DNA of 64,000 bases from Jatrophihabitans_A lederbergiae. GTDB lineage: Bacteria; Actinomycetota; Actinomycetes; Mycobacteriales; Jatrophihabitantaceae. The stretch lies in contig NZ_JAVREH010000018.1 of assembly GCF_031845305.1 (NCBI RefSeq), positions 1 through 64,000 on the forward strand. The letters are read 5' to 3'. Shown here piece after piece: positions 41,234-49,529 of the stretch. Position 1 is the first letter of the stretch. Every line of letters begins with the position of its first letter. The translations under genes were made by a program, and so were the position numbers. Under the pieces are notes generated by a model. It searched no databases. It had not been told where the DNA came from and saw nothing but the letters and a program-made list of their open reading frames with translations.

Positions 41234-42004
41234 CTAGACACCCCTCCACTCGATGAAGCCGGCGAGGCTGTCAACTTGTTGCAGGTTCGCGGCCTGTCCA
41301 CCATCGGACGCTGGAACGAACCGCCAGTCGGAGCCGTCCCAGCTCACGTGGTCGGCGCCTACCTGGAGCGTGCCGTCGGAATTTCGGTTGACTACCTGGA
41401 TCACAGCGTCAGACGGCGTGTAGGACACGAACTGAAAACCAGCAATCTGAGACAGCACATCGTTGCCAGCCGCGCCACCAGCTCCGTAGAGGTGGGTTGC
41501 GCGAGTTTTCAGCCAGGCTTCCTTACCAGGGCCGGGAATCAACATCGCGTCAGCGGCCCTACGGAACTCCGCATCCGGCGCTAACCCGTAGCGGAATCCC
41601 TCGTTAGTTGCGGCTAAGAGCGCGCCGAGGGGTGTGTGCGCGTAACCGGTGGCGATGGCACCGGTCACCTTGCTCGGGCCAGCGCCGGGCAGCGAGGGCA
41701 GCGCGACGGTTTGATAGATCGACCAGGTGACGCCTGCTGGCGCAGCGCTCGGCACAGTCGTCGGCAACGCCGGCCCAGAGCTGCTGGACGACCCGATCGT
41801 GGTCGTCGCCGGGCCACCGCCGGTGGCGACTGGGCCGTTCTTCTTGTTGCCGTGGTTGACGATCAGCACGACGGCGACGCACAGGACGACAAGGATCAGG
41901 AAGCCGATCGCGGCGATACCGGTCCAGCGGCGCCCGCCAAACCAGTCGCGGTCTGCGGGAGCAGGTTCGGGGCGGGACGGCTCGTTGTTAGTCATGAGCG
42001 GCAT
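41234..42004 (-). CDS. VirB8-like membrane-anchored transfer protein
   Basis: A 256-residue protein with one N-terminal membrane helix (IAAIGFLILVVLCVAVVLIV), a Ser/Thr-rich linker and an outer domain. The domain has VALPSLPGAGPSKVTGAIAT and GYAHTPLGALLAATNEGFRY, a segment recurrent in actinobacterial conjugative elements. One helix plus a mixed alpha/beta domain of about 160 residues is like VirB8/TcpC, but homology is inferred from layout. ATG 42004 or 41995 could be the start. It sits between the pilin-like and VirB6-like genes. Confidence 0.65.
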   Translation of the reverse strand: MPLMTNNEPSRPEPAPADRDWFGGRRWTGIAAIGFLILVVLCVAVVLIVNHGNKKNGPVATGGGPATTTIGSSSSSGPALPTTVPSAAPAGVTWSIYQTVALPSLPGAGPSKVTGAIATGYAHTPLGALLAATNEGFRYGLAPDAEFRRAADAMLIPGPGKEAWLKTRATHLYGAGGAAGNDVLSQIAGFQFVSYTPSDAVIQVVNRNSDGTLQVGADHVSWDGSDWRFVPASDGGQAANLQQVDSLAGFIEWRGV

Positions 42005-42035
42005 TTTTCACGATCCTGCCCGGTTTCTGGGCGCA

Positions 42036-42551
42036 TCAGATGAGCGCGCCGATGATGGTGGAGGCCCCGCCGACGATCAGGCACCCGGTGGCCACACCGC
42101 CCAGGCGACCGGCGTGTTCGGAGTTGCCCCGCTGGTAGGACACGGCCAACATGCCGCCAGCCACGATCAGCCCGATCAGGCACAGCGCCGCGGCGATCCA
42201 CGAGACGTAGGAGATGACGGTCTGCACCCCCGTCAAGCCCGGGATCGCCTGCGGGGTCGAGGTGAACAAATTGAAGCCGAGAATGGCGCCGGCGATCGGT
42301 GACGCGGCGCCGACCACGAGACAGCCAGCTGCCACGCCGCCGAGGCGGCCCACGTGCTCGTTGCTACCGCGGTGGTAGGACACGGCCATCATCGCCCCGG
42401 TGATGATCAGACCCACCAGACACAGCGCGGTGGCGATCCAGCAGACGTAACCGATGATCGTTTGCAGATTCGTGACGCCCGGAATCGCGAGGGGGTTGGA
42501 GTTGAACGCGTTGTTGTCGGCCAGGATGCGGGCCGCCGCGGTGGTGGTCAT
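42036..42551 (-). CDS. duplicated pilin-like (VirB2/TrbC-type) membrane protein
   Basis: A 171-residue protein made of two near-identical halves with an 80-residue period: residues 20-91 (LAIPGVTNLQTIIGYVCWIA...) and 100-171 (QAIPGLTGVQTVISYVSWIA...). Each half has two membrane helices around a VSYhRGs.EHvGRLGG loop, the two-helix pattern of VirB2/TrbC pilins or hairpin membrane subunits. Bacterial pilins are normally single units, so the fusion is unusual. ATG 42551 overlaps the stop of the preceding gene. It probably builds the conjugation surface structure or channel. Confidence 0.72.
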   Translation of the reverse strand: MTTTAAARILADNNAFNSNPLAIPGVTNLQTIIGYVCWIATALCLVGLIITGAMMAVSYHRGSNEHVGRLGGVAAGCLVVGAASPIAGAILGFNLFTSTPQAIPGLTGVQTVISYVSWIAAALCLIGLIVAGGMLAVSYQRGNSEHAGRLGGVATGCLIVGGASTIIGALI

Positions 42552-43213
42552 GCGAGGTGTCCTTTCGGGGTGACGGTGGTGCGGATGGCGGCCAACACGT
42601 CGTCGACGGCTGGGTGTGTCGCGGGACACTCCTCACCGGGCAGGCCGGTGAGCAGGCGGTACTCCGGCACGTACGGGACGTGCCAGGTGTGCGGGAACAC
42701 GCCCGCGAGCAGGCCCTTGGCCGCCGCGATCGGTTGCGGCAGCCGCCCAGGCTGGTCCGCGATGGTGACAACTCCGACCAGGTGCACGCCGTCCGGGGCG
42801 CGGCCGGCGAGGTACTGCGCGGCCGCGTCGCGCGCCCGCCCCAGGCCCCGCATCGTGGTGCGGCACACCACCACCACCCAAGTGGTGCGTTCCAGGATGG
42901 GATCGGGCCAGGCCCGGCCGGCATTGACGGCGAACGCGGGTAGCCCAAGGGGAGGCTGGCCAGCGGCCACCGCGGCCGCCAGGGCCAGGTCGTAGGGATG
43001 ACGGGCGAGCTGGGTCAGCAAGCCCGCCCCCGAGCCGCCGTGGACCGCCACGAATGCCCACGACGCGTGCTCGGTCAGCGCCGCGATCCGGGTGCTGTGG
43101 ACGGGCAGCAACCGATCGGCCGGCGGCGGGGAGAACACGTCGCTGCGGGGTGCGGACAGTGCGTTCTGCCGGTGCGCCGGCCGGGTAAGCACGCTGGTTA
43201 TTCGCTTGGCCAC
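42548..43213 (-). CDS. transfer-operon protein with degenerate P-loop
   Basis: A 221-residue soluble protein. WAFVAVHGGSGAGLLTQLAR resembles a P-loop (GGSGAG) without the usual lysine. TTWVVVVCRTTMRGLGRARD and DGVHLVGVVTIADQPGRLP are strands as in ParA/MinD-like NTPases. So it may be an inactive or changed relative of such ATPases. Similar proteins accompany actinobacterial conjugation genes; the exact family is not certain. It has AGGAGG upstream and ends overlapping the pilin-like start (ATGA). Confidence 0.6.
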   Translation of the reverse strand: MAKRITSVLTRPAHRQNALSAPRSDVFSPPPADRLLPVHSTRIAALTEHASWAFVAVHGGSGAGLLTQLARHPYDLALAAAVAAGQPPLGLPAFAVNAGRAWPDPILERTTWVVVVCRTTMRGLGRARDAAAQYLAGRAPDGVHLVGVVTIADQPGRLPQPIAAAKGLLAGVFPHTWHVPYVPEYRLLTGLPGEECPATHPAVDDVLAAIRTTVTPKGHLA

Positions 43214-43231
43214 ACCAAACCTCCTAGGTAG

Positions 43232-43828
43232 CTAGCTCGGTTGCTCGTTGGCCAGTCGCCACTGGCCGTGAACGGGGGTCAGGGTCACGAACACGACAAC
43301 GGTCTGCGCCGGGCCGACCCAGCCGTCTCGGCCGACCGGATGCAGCACGGCAACCACCTGGCGGTAGGCCGCCGTCGCACTGTCGACGGGGTGGTCATCA
43401 CCGGCCAGCGACGTGGTGACCTCGACGTAGGCGTGGTGCGCGGCCCACCGGTTCCAGGTCGCACCGGGTGCCGCCACCGGCGGATAGGCCCGGACCTGCT
43501 GCGCAAAGGCCGGCGTCAGCCACGCCGAGGCCCGCTTCGCGGTGTCGTTCGGGTCAGCATCCAGCCTCGTGTCCGATGACTCGATGGCCTTCACCGCCGC
43601 CAGCGCCACCGCATCGACGCCGGCGCCGCTCACCGCGGCCGGCGACGGAACCGGCACAGGCGATGTGCCGGAAAAACTCGACGAGGGGTAGGGGCTCACA
43701 CTCAACAACGACGCCGAGCTGGCGCTGGAGGTTGCGGCCGGGGTCAAGGTCAGTCGCCCGCACCCGGTGAGCAGCACCGCCGCCAGGCCGAGACCGACCA
43801 CGACGCAAAGCTGTCGAGAGGCGGTCAT
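43232..43828 (-). CDS. transfer-operon lipoprotein
   Basis: A 198-residue lipoprotein. The signal peptide ends in the lipobox LAAVLLTGC, so the cysteine should be lipid-modified and the protein held on the outer face of the membrane. A Ser/Pro-rich spacer of about 40 residues precedes a domain with AYVEVTTSLAG and QTVVVFVTLTPVHGQWRLA, likely an NTF2-like or VirB8-like fold. ATG 43828 overlaps the stop of the peptidoglycan hydrolase gene, which supports this start over one 7 codons upstream. Confidence 0.72.
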   Translation of the reverse strand: MTASRQLCVVVGLGLAAVLLTGCGRLTLTPAATSSASSASLLSVSPYPSSSFSGTSPVPVPSPAAVSGAGVDAVALAAVKAIESSDTRLDADPNDTAKRASAWLTPAFAQQVRAYPPVAAPGATWNRWAAHHAYVEVTTSLAGDDHPVDSATAAYRQVVAVLHPVGRDGWVGPAQTVVVFVTLTPVHGQWRLANEQPS

Positions 43829-44865
43829 CCGAACCTCGCCACCTTCCATTGCTGGGCTTGGTAGTAGCCGCTGGTCAGGGAGTCGATGCGCACCAGCTCC
43901 CCGCTCTGCGGGGCGTCGATCATCTGGTCGTTGCCGATGTAGATGCCGATGTGATGGGCCACCGACTCCCCCGGATTCGCGAAGGCGATCACGTCGCCGG
44001 GCAGCATCGAGTCGCGGTCCACCGGCTTGCCGGCATCACCCTGGGCTTGGGCGTCGTGGCTCAACTTGATCGCACCGCCCGAGGCTTGATAGACCGCATA
44101 CATCACCAGCCCGGAGCAGTCCCAGCCGACGATGTGACAGTCATTGAAGCCGCCATCGTTGGTGCACTGGCCCAGAGTCGGGCCGGTGTAGGTACCGCCG
44201 TCCCAGGAGTACGGCTGGCCGATCTGAGACTGCGCCGCCGCGATCTCCTTCGCGGCGAACGGGCCGCCGCCCGGCACGACCCCGGTCGTGTCCGCGAAGT
44301 GCGCGGCCCGAGCAGTGATGGCCGCGACGTAGCCCGGGGTCTGACCGTTCTGCGGAATCCCCGCCGCGGACAGCACCGCGTAGGGGCCGGCGTTGTAACC
44401 GGCCAGCATCAACTCCGTCAACGTCAACGACGCCGGCACCTTGCCCTGGCCCTGCCACGCCTGCATCTGCGCCGCGATCGAGCAGTCATAACGACCCTGG
44501 GCCGGGATCGCAGCGGCCGGATCGAACGGGCTCTCCCCCGCCTTCGACCACGACGGCCACGTCCCCGGCAAGAACTGCGAGATGCCCTCAGCACCCGCCG
44601 GGCTCACCGCCTTCGGATTCCAACCGGACTCCTGCTCGATCTGCGCCGCGATGACCGACGCCGGCGCCGCCGGGCACATCGCCCCAGCCGCCGACACCAG
44701 CGCCACATACGCCGCCGGCGCCGTCCCAGCCTTCAACCCGTGACCCAGACCCCCCACCGCCGCCTGCGCCGGCGTGGACGCACCGCCACCCAGTAGGACC
44801 GCAACCACCACAGGCACGACCAGTAAGAGGCCAGCGGCCGCAGCGAAGGGAGCGGCACCCCTCAT
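43825..44865 (-). CDS. VirB1-like transglycosylase and NlpC/P60 hydrolase
   Basis: A 346-residue secreted protein with an N-terminal signal or anchor helix (AAAAGLLLVVPVVVAVLLGG). The first domain is a lytic transglycosylase: AAQIEQESGWNPKAVSPAGA with the catalytic glutamate, GISQFLPGTWPSW and LAGYNAGP. The second is NlpC/P60: GWDCSGLVMYAVYQ with the catalytic cysteine, and ESVAHHIGIYIGND with the histidine. It would open the cell wall for the transfer channel. It is the first gene of the leftward conjugation operon, about 130 nt from a strong promoter match. Confidence 0.9.
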   Translation of the reverse strand: MRGAAPFAAAAGLLLVVPVVVAVLLGGGASTPAQAAVGGLGHGLKAGTAPAAYVALVSAAGAMCPAAPASVIAAQIEQESGWNPKAVSPAGAEGISQFLPGTWPSWSKAGESPFDPAAAIPAQGRYDCSIAAQMQAWQGQGKVPASLTLTELMLAGYNAGPYAVLSAAGIPQNGQTPGYVAAITARAAHFADTTGVVPGGGPFAAKEIAAAQSQIGQPYSWDGGTYTGPTLGQCTNDGGFNDCHIVGWDCSGLVMYAVYQASGGAIKLSHDAQAQGDAGKPVDRDSMLPGDVIAFANPGESVAHHIGIYIGNDQMIDAPQSGELVRIDSLTSGYYQAQQWKVARFG

Positions 44866-44993
44866 GCTGGCCTCCCAGTTCGCTCGCGTCAGTCCAGATC
44901 GGGCCTATCCCGAAACGGGCATCTCATGTCAGACTTAGGCCCACGCCTCGCCTCAGAAGACAAAAGCGGACCTTGCGTCTAACACCAGTCAGA

Positions 44994-45024
44994 ACTATAG
45001 GCCCGCTGGTCGCTGCTCTGTCAA
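44994..45024 (-). promoter_or_regulatory. Promoter of the conjugation operon
   Basis: Read leftward, TTGACA (45024-45019) and TATAGT (44999-44994) stand 19 bases apart, the best sigma-70-like match noticed in the window. It points at the transglycosylase gene and the whole transfer operon. The XRE regulator gene begins rightward at 45106, so this short divergent region is the likely control point, with the regulator a candidate repressor. Confidence 0.6.
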
Positions 45025-45105
45025 ACGCCATAGGCAAACTGCTAACGTCGCCACCGTGGCCACAGAGGTTGGTGCCACAGCTCGGAGACGAGGGGCAGAG
45101 CGCGC

Positions 45106-45606
45106 GTGACAGAGACCGGACCTGACCTGCAGCCTCAGGGTGGCGGTGAGCCGACGACGTCCCTCGACACCTTCGCGGGCCGGTTGGACTACCTGTTCCG
45201 GACGGTTCACCCTCAGGGCCAACGGCCCTACAGCTATGACCATGTGGCCGAGGCCATCACCAGGGATCAGGGCCTCGACATCTCCGGCAACTACATCTGG
45301 ATGCTTCGATCAGGCCGACGAGACAACCCAACCCTGCGGCACCTTGAAGGGCTCGCGAGGTTCTTCGGTGTCAGCCCCGCCTTCCTCAGTGATCAGCAGG
45401 AAGCCGAACGCGTCCGTGGCCAGCTCGACAAGCTGACCGATCTAGCCGCCAGCGGCCTCCAACACGTGGCCATGCGCGGCAACACGGTCGATGAAGACAC
45501 CCTCGATGTGATTCATTCACTGTTGGACCGCGTTCGAGACCTAACGACTGGTTTGCGCGCGGATAATCAAGACAAGCCTCAGCAGAGCACCAACGAGGAG
45601 ACCTAG
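45106..45606 (+). CDS. XRE-family transcriptional regulator
   Basis: A 166-residue protein with an N-terminal helix-turn-helix. The unit SYDHVAEAITRDQGLDISGN followed by YIWMLRSGRRDNPTLRHLEG matches the XRE recognition region (..s...is..yi..l..G...nPs...l..la..f.v....). The C-terminal half is helical, perhaps a dimerisation part. ATG 45106. It leads a four-gene rightward cassette and faces the conjugation promoter; it may control both. The protein after it, an IrrE/ImmA-type peptidase, is a common partner that can cleave XRE repressors. Confidence 0.85.
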   Translation: MTETGPDLQPQGGGEPTTSLDTFAGRLDYLFRTVHPQGQRPYSYDHVAEAITRDQGLDISGNYIWMLRSGRRDNPTLRHLEGLARFFGVSPAFLSDQQEAERVRGQLDKLTDLAASGLQHVAMRGNTVDEDTLDVIHSLLDRVRDLTTGLRADNQDKPQQSTNEET

Positions 45607-45616
45607 GAGCAGCGCA

Positions 45617-46153
45617 GTGAAGTGGACCAGCGAACGGCAGTTGCGCCGTCGTTGCGACGCTGCCTTGCGCGGAATCGAAATCCCCGCCCCCTGGGACCTC
45701 GACGGCTTCCTGAGATCACTGGGTGATCGCCGCGGCCGAGAGATCGTGCTCGCCGAGGCACCCGAACTCACTAACTCCGTCAGTGCGAAGTGGTGGAAGG
45801 ACCGAGACCGGGACTTCATCTTCTACGCGCCCACGCAGAGCGTGTTCTATCTCGAACTCAACGTCTTCCACGAAGTAGGCCACATGCTCTGCGGTCACGA
45901 CCACCCCTCGGCCGGGCAACCGTTCGCGGGAGGGGACATGGAGGCGCTGACGACGGCACCCGACGCCGCGCGGACCATTTTCTCCCGCAGCTCCCGGTTC
46001 GACTCCGTGGAGGAGCGCGAAGCCGAATTCATTGCCTACCGGCTCAAGTTGCTGATCGAGCAGCGCCAGTCGCCCAGCGCTGACGATGACGATCCGGCCA
46101 CCGCCCACCTGCGCCAGACCATGCGCCGCACGCTGGGCAGCTCAGCAGATTGA
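45617..46153 (+). CDS. ImmA/IrrE-type metallopeptidase-like protein
   Basis: A 178-residue protein with the zinc-site motif LNVFHEVGHMLCGHD (HExxH) and a downstream acidic residue in EEREAEFIAYRLK (E..A..fA). This is the layout of ImmA/IrrE (COG2856) peptidases, which cleave or release XRE repressors in mobile elements after DNA damage or signalling. The GTG start lies 10 nt after the regulator gene. The next gene begins at a TTG that overlaps its stop (TTGA). A regulator-peptidase switch is the likely role. Confidence 0.8.
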   Translation: MKWTSERQLRRRCDAALRGIEIPAPWDLDGFLRSLGDRRGREIVLAEAPELTNSVSAKWWKDRDRDFIFYAPTQSVFYLELNVFHEVGHMLCGHDHPSAGQPFAGGDMEALTTAPDAARTIFSRSSRFDSVEEREAEFIAYRLKLLIEQRQSPSADDDDPATAHLRQTMRRTLGSSAD

Positions 46154-47331
46154 GACTTGCCGACGTTCTCAACGACCTTGAAATCGTGGGAGCCGTCGTG
46201 GTCTGGACCGTCACCCTGTTACGAGTCCGGATGGTCACCCAGGCCAACAGCCGCCTCCTCTGGTTCGCGTTACTCACCCTCACCCTCGGCCAAACCCTTC
46301 AAATCGAGGGCATGTACCGGGCCGTTGAAGACCTCGTGGGTGCCCCGGGCTCGGCCGCGGTGCTCAAGCACAGCTTCGCCCTCTTTTCCGCCGCCAACAC
46401 CGCCGCGGTGGTGGCCCACCTACTTCCGCCCGGCGCGCAGCCGCACACCCCGCGCCGCACCTGGCTCGCGTTTTCCGCCGCGCTCGCCGTCAGCGTTCTG
46501 CCCTGGCTCATCGACCCACCACGAACCCTTCCGCCGAGCCTGCAGCACCGGGCCGAGTACTACGACAACACGTGGCACAGCCTCGTGCACTGGGCCAGCT
46601 TCCTCGGCTACCTCGGATGGGCGCTCTGGGTTGCCTCCCGGCTCTGCTGGCGGTTCCGGCGCGTCGAAGAACACGCCCCGACCCGGACAGCGGTCACACT
46701 TGTCGGGCTCGGAACCACCATCGGCGGCGCATACATCGTCGAGAAGACCATCACCGTTCTGGGTTGGTGGTGGGGTCACGGGCCTGCTCTCATCGAGTTC
46801 GACCAGGCGGCCGAAGCCGCCGTGCTGGCCCTGTCCGTCTCCCTCATCGCCATCGGAACCGCCTACGAGGCCGGCTGGGATCGGCTCGCCGGCCGCCGAC
46901 GCGACCGACAGCTCCGGGAGCAATGGAGGGGCCTGGCCGCGTTCGTTGACCAGCTGCAACGCGAATTCCCCGACATCGAAACCCCAGCGGCGCTGACCAC
47001 GGCTGAACGGCTCGTGGCCGGCGTGGCCATGATCCACGAGGGGCTGAGGCGACTCACTGCCTACGCCCCACCACCAGGCCCCCACACGCACGGTGTGATC
47101 GATGACGACCTAGCTCTGTGTCGCCTGGCGGGTTGGCTGCACCAAGCCTTGACCGCCAAGAAAACCGGTGCCCTGGACGCTTACCCGATCACCGGCTCGC
47201 CCGTGGCCGACACCGGCCGCACCGATCACACCGCCCGCTACCTGGAATCGCTCTACAGGCAAGCTGAGACCATTGAGCGGTCGTTGCGTACGCCCACGCG
47301 AGCGACGACGGCGACGGAGGTAACACCATGA
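46150..47331 (+). CDS. MAB_1171c-type membrane protein (DUF6545-like)
   Basis: A 393-residue protein. The N-terminal 240 residues hold about seven hydrophobic segments (ADVLNDLEIVGAVVVWTVTL; LAFSAALAVSVLPWLI; AVLALSVSLIAIGTA). The C-terminal 150 residues are soluble and helical, with REQWRGLAAFVDQLQREFPD and LALCRLAGWLHQAL. This matches the actinobacterial family annotated as MAB_1171c-type putative transporters; no transport has been shown. The TTG start at 46150 overlaps the peptidase stop, and its stop overlaps the oxygenase start. Confidence 0.75.
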   Translation: MRLADVLNDLEIVGAVVVWTVTLLRVRMVTQANSRLLWFALLTLTLGQTLQIEGMYRAVEDLVGAPGSAAVLKHSFALFSAANTAAVVAHLLPPGAQPHTPRRTWLAFSAALAVSVLPWLIDPPRTLPPSLQHRAEYYDNTWHSLVHWASFLGYLGWALWVASRLCWRFRRVEEHAPTRTAVTLVGLGTTIGGAYIVEKTITVLGWWWGHGPALIEFDQAAEAAVLALSVSLIAIGTAYEAGWDRLAGRRRDRQLREQWRGLAAFVDQLQREFPDIETPAALTTAERLVAGVAMIHEGLRRLTAYAPPPGPHTHGVIDDDLALCRLAGWLHQALTAKKTGALDAYPITGSPVADTGRTDHTARYLESLYRQAETIERSLRTPTRATTATEVTP

Positions 47332-48167
47332 CCCAGGAAGCCCGGGAAACCGAGGATGAGCTGGCGACAGCCCACCAGGTGTACCGCAACGTCGCCCTCT
47401 TCGAGCTGGTGCGCGATATCCGGGTCGGGCTCAACCTGGCCTTCTACCGCACCTTCGCCGTGCCCCGGATCGCGGAACTCCTGGCGCACACCGGCGAGAT
47501 CAAGACCCAGCCCCACAAACGGTCGATGGACACCGGCTTGTTCATGTACGAGCTGATCGAAGCCGGCTACGACAGCGAACGCGGCCGCCAGGTCGTGCGC
47601 GCACTCAACAAGATGCACAAGCGCTGGGACATCGCGGCCGAGGACTACCTCTACGTCCTGACCACCTTCATCGTCGTTCCCACCCGCTGGCTCCACAACT
47701 ACGGCCCACGCAAGCTCACCGACACCGAGACGGCAGCCATCACCACGTTCTACCGCGAACTGGGCCGTCGAATGAACATCGATAACCTCCCGGCCAATTA
47801 CCGTGACGCAGAGCGCATCTTCGACGACTACGAAGCCCGCAACGTCCGCTACAGCGACGCCGGCTGTGCACTCATGAAATCCACCGAAAACGTCATGGCC
47901 GAACAGCTCCCCCGACCACTTAAGCCGGCCGCCACGCTGCTGACGCGCCTCATCCTCGATGACTACGTGGCCGAAGCAGTAGGCCTAGCACCGGCACCCC
48001 GCGCCGGGCGTGCCCTGATGCGACTCGTCGGAACCATCCGCCGGCGACGTGGCCACCACCGCCACGCACCGCGCACCGACAGCTGGTTCAAGCCCGGCCG
48101 CAAGGTCGAAGGCGTCTATCCCAACGGCTATCAGTTCGACCAGCTAGGACCGCGGGACTCGGCCTGA
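47328..48167 (+). CDS. MpaB/rubber-oxygenase (DUF2236) family protein
   Basis: A 279-residue heme-type oxygenase-like protein of the MpaB / Lcp (latex-clearing protein) group. LNLAFYRTFAVPRIAELLAH, then RALNKMHKRWDIAAEDYLYV and TTFIVVPTRWL are the family's helices, with the histidine in NKMHKRW a likely heme ligand (Lcp: H...W.I). FYRELGRRMNIDNLPANYRD also fits. ATG overlaps the upstream membrane protein stop (ATGA). This four-gene set is known as a repeated neighbourhood in actinobacteria, but its function is not established. It ends before a hairpin at 48205-48228. Confidence 0.78.
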   Translation: MTQEARETEDELATAHQVYRNVALFELVRDIRVGLNLAFYRTFAVPRIAELLAHTGEIKTQPHKRSMDTGLFMYELIEAGYDSERGRQVVRALNKMHKRWDIAAEDYLYVLTTFIVVPTRWLHNYGPRKLTDTETAAITTFYRELGRRMNIDNLPANYRDAERIFDDYEARNVRYSDAGCALMKSTENVMAEQLPRPLKPAATLLTRLILDDYVAEAVGLAPAPRAGRALMRLVGTIRRRRGHHRHAPRTDSWFKPGRKVEGVYPNGYQFDQLGPRDSA

Positions 48168-48204
48168 CCCGCGCTACTAAGCACTGATCGAAGTGGGACC
48201 GGCC

Positions 48205-48228
48205 CTCGGTGGTTGCGATCACCACGAG
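48205..48228. terminator. Hairpin between convergent oxygenase and nitrilase genes
   Basis: CTCGGTGGT at 48205-48213 pairs with ACCACGAG at 48221-48228 around a 7-base loop, with one bulged base. It lies between two genes that end toward each other, as expected for a two-way terminator. No U tract is present. Confidence 0.45.
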
Positions 48229-48255
48229 AACCAAAGGAACCTGCAGGGGGCGGTC

Positions 48256-48975
48256 TCAGGTGAGGGTGGCCCGGACGACGCCTCCTTGGTCCGGGCCGGT
48301 GCGGGCGATGGCAAGGCCTTCCGCCGAGTAGATCGCCGACGCTCCTGCCGTCTGGGTGAAGACGTCTCCCGTCGGGCCGGCGAAGCTGGCGAAGACGACG
48401 AACGCCCGGCAGGCGCGGGCGATGACGACAGCCCGGGCCTCTTGCTCCGGGAGCTCCTGCGGCCGGTGTACCAGCCCTGCGAGGTAGGCATCGACGTTCA
48501 GTGCCGCGATGCCAGCGACGTGCTGAGCGACGCCGGTGTCACTACAGATCCCCAGCCCGAGCCGCCACCCGTCTACCTCCAGCACCGTCGGGCCGTCACC
48601 GGGGTGGAACTGCGTCGGCTCGTTGCCGCCCAGCCACGTCTTGCGGTACGCGGGCCGCGCACCCGCCCCGTCGACGGCCAGCATCGCGATGAAGCGCCGA
48701 CCCTGCTCCTCGACGGGGGCGCCCACAAGAGCGAGCGACCCGGTCGCTGCGCAGGCGTCGATGATCGGAATCAACACGTCGTGATCGCATGCGACAGGAG
48801 CCGCATCCAGCTCGTACCCGGTCAGCGACAGTTCTGGAAAGACGACAACGCGCGCCTGCGCCGCACGCACGACACCAGCGTGCGCCTCGGCGTTGCCGGC
48901 AACGTCTAGCGCACGGCAGGCCGGTTGAGCCGCAGCGACCGTCAGCGAGGGTGCACGCACCCCGACATCATCCAC
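48256..48975 (-). CDS. carbon-nitrogen hydrolase (nitrilase superfamily)
   Basis: A 239-residue nitrilase-superfamily enzyme that hydrolyses amides or nitriles. The Glu-Lys-Cys triad is visible in VVFPELSLTGYEL, AYRKTWLGGNEPTQF and GLGICSDTGV. TVAAAQPACRALDVAGNAEA begins the fold. Length is slightly below the usual 260-280, so the C-terminal end may be short. The GTG at 48975 is the chosen start; several GTG/ATG codons nearby make it uncertain. The substrate is unknown. It lies in decayed DNA with recombinase remnants upstream but looks intact itself. Confidence 0.8.
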   Translation of the reverse strand: MDDVGVRAPSLTVAAAQPACRALDVAGNAEAHAGVVRAAQARVVVFPELSLTGYELDAAPVACDHDVLIPIIDACAATGSLALVGAPVEEQGRRFIAMLAVDGAGARPAYRKTWLGGNEPTQFHPGDGPTVLEVDGWRLGLGICSDTGVAQHVAGIAALNVDAYLAGLVHRPQELPEQEARAVVIARACRAFVVFASFAGPTGDVFTQTAGASAIYSAEGLAIARTGPDQGGVVRATLT

Positions 48976-49244
48976 TGCTCCCACGCTGTGCGGCGACGAG
49001 CGCCGCCCCTCACGCCGAATCGCTTGTGGCGCAAGCTGCGGGACTTCGCGGGCTTGCGCGGCTCGGTGGCAACGATGGTCAGCGTCCCGTCTTCGGTGTT
49101 GGTTGCGGGCATCGCGGGGGTGCCGGCTTGCGTCGTGCTGCCCGGTTGACGGACGGGAAGTCGCTGACACCATGCCGCGGCGATAGGTCGTTTCAGCTTC
49201 CGCGCCCGAAGCCGCCGGTCCAGGTTGTGGCATCCGTGACGGTC

Positions 49245-49497
49245 CGGGCGTGGCGGTGATGCCCGCGTGCGCCGCGCGCTGTTTGCTGCGGGCGAGCGCG
49301 CGGTAGACGGTCAAGCGAGCGACGCCGAACAGGTCGCCGACCTCGCCGGTGGTGTACTCGCCCGACCGGATCAGCTCGACCAGGCGTGCTTCCTGGCGGG
49401 GGGCTCAGTTTGGGGTTGCTCGCCGCGCAGATGACCCTCGGCCTTGGCGACTCGCATGCCCTCCTTCGTTCGTGCTCTGATCAAGTCGGCCTCCATT
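49245..49497 (-). pseudogene. serine recombinase C-terminal remnant
   Basis: Read leftward, EADLIRARTKEGMRVAKAEG followed in another frame by RQEARLVELIRSGEYTTGEV and GDLFGVARLTVYRALARSKQ is the C-terminal half of a Hin/resolvase-type recombinase (E-helix then helix-turn-helix). A frameshift falls near 49400 and the catalytic serine part is missing. It cannot be functional and marks an old mobile element. The about 260 bases to its left (48976-49244) hold no gene I can support. Confidence 0.75.
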
Positions 49498-49529
49498 ATG
49501 TGGACAGTCCAGTTCGCGAAAGGGGCCTG

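Noticed and set aside
48985..49240. Leftward frame with MPATNTEDGTLTIVATEP upstream of the nitrilase
   Set aside because: It runs into the nitrilase in another frame with no homology; probably decayed sequence beside the recombinase remnant.
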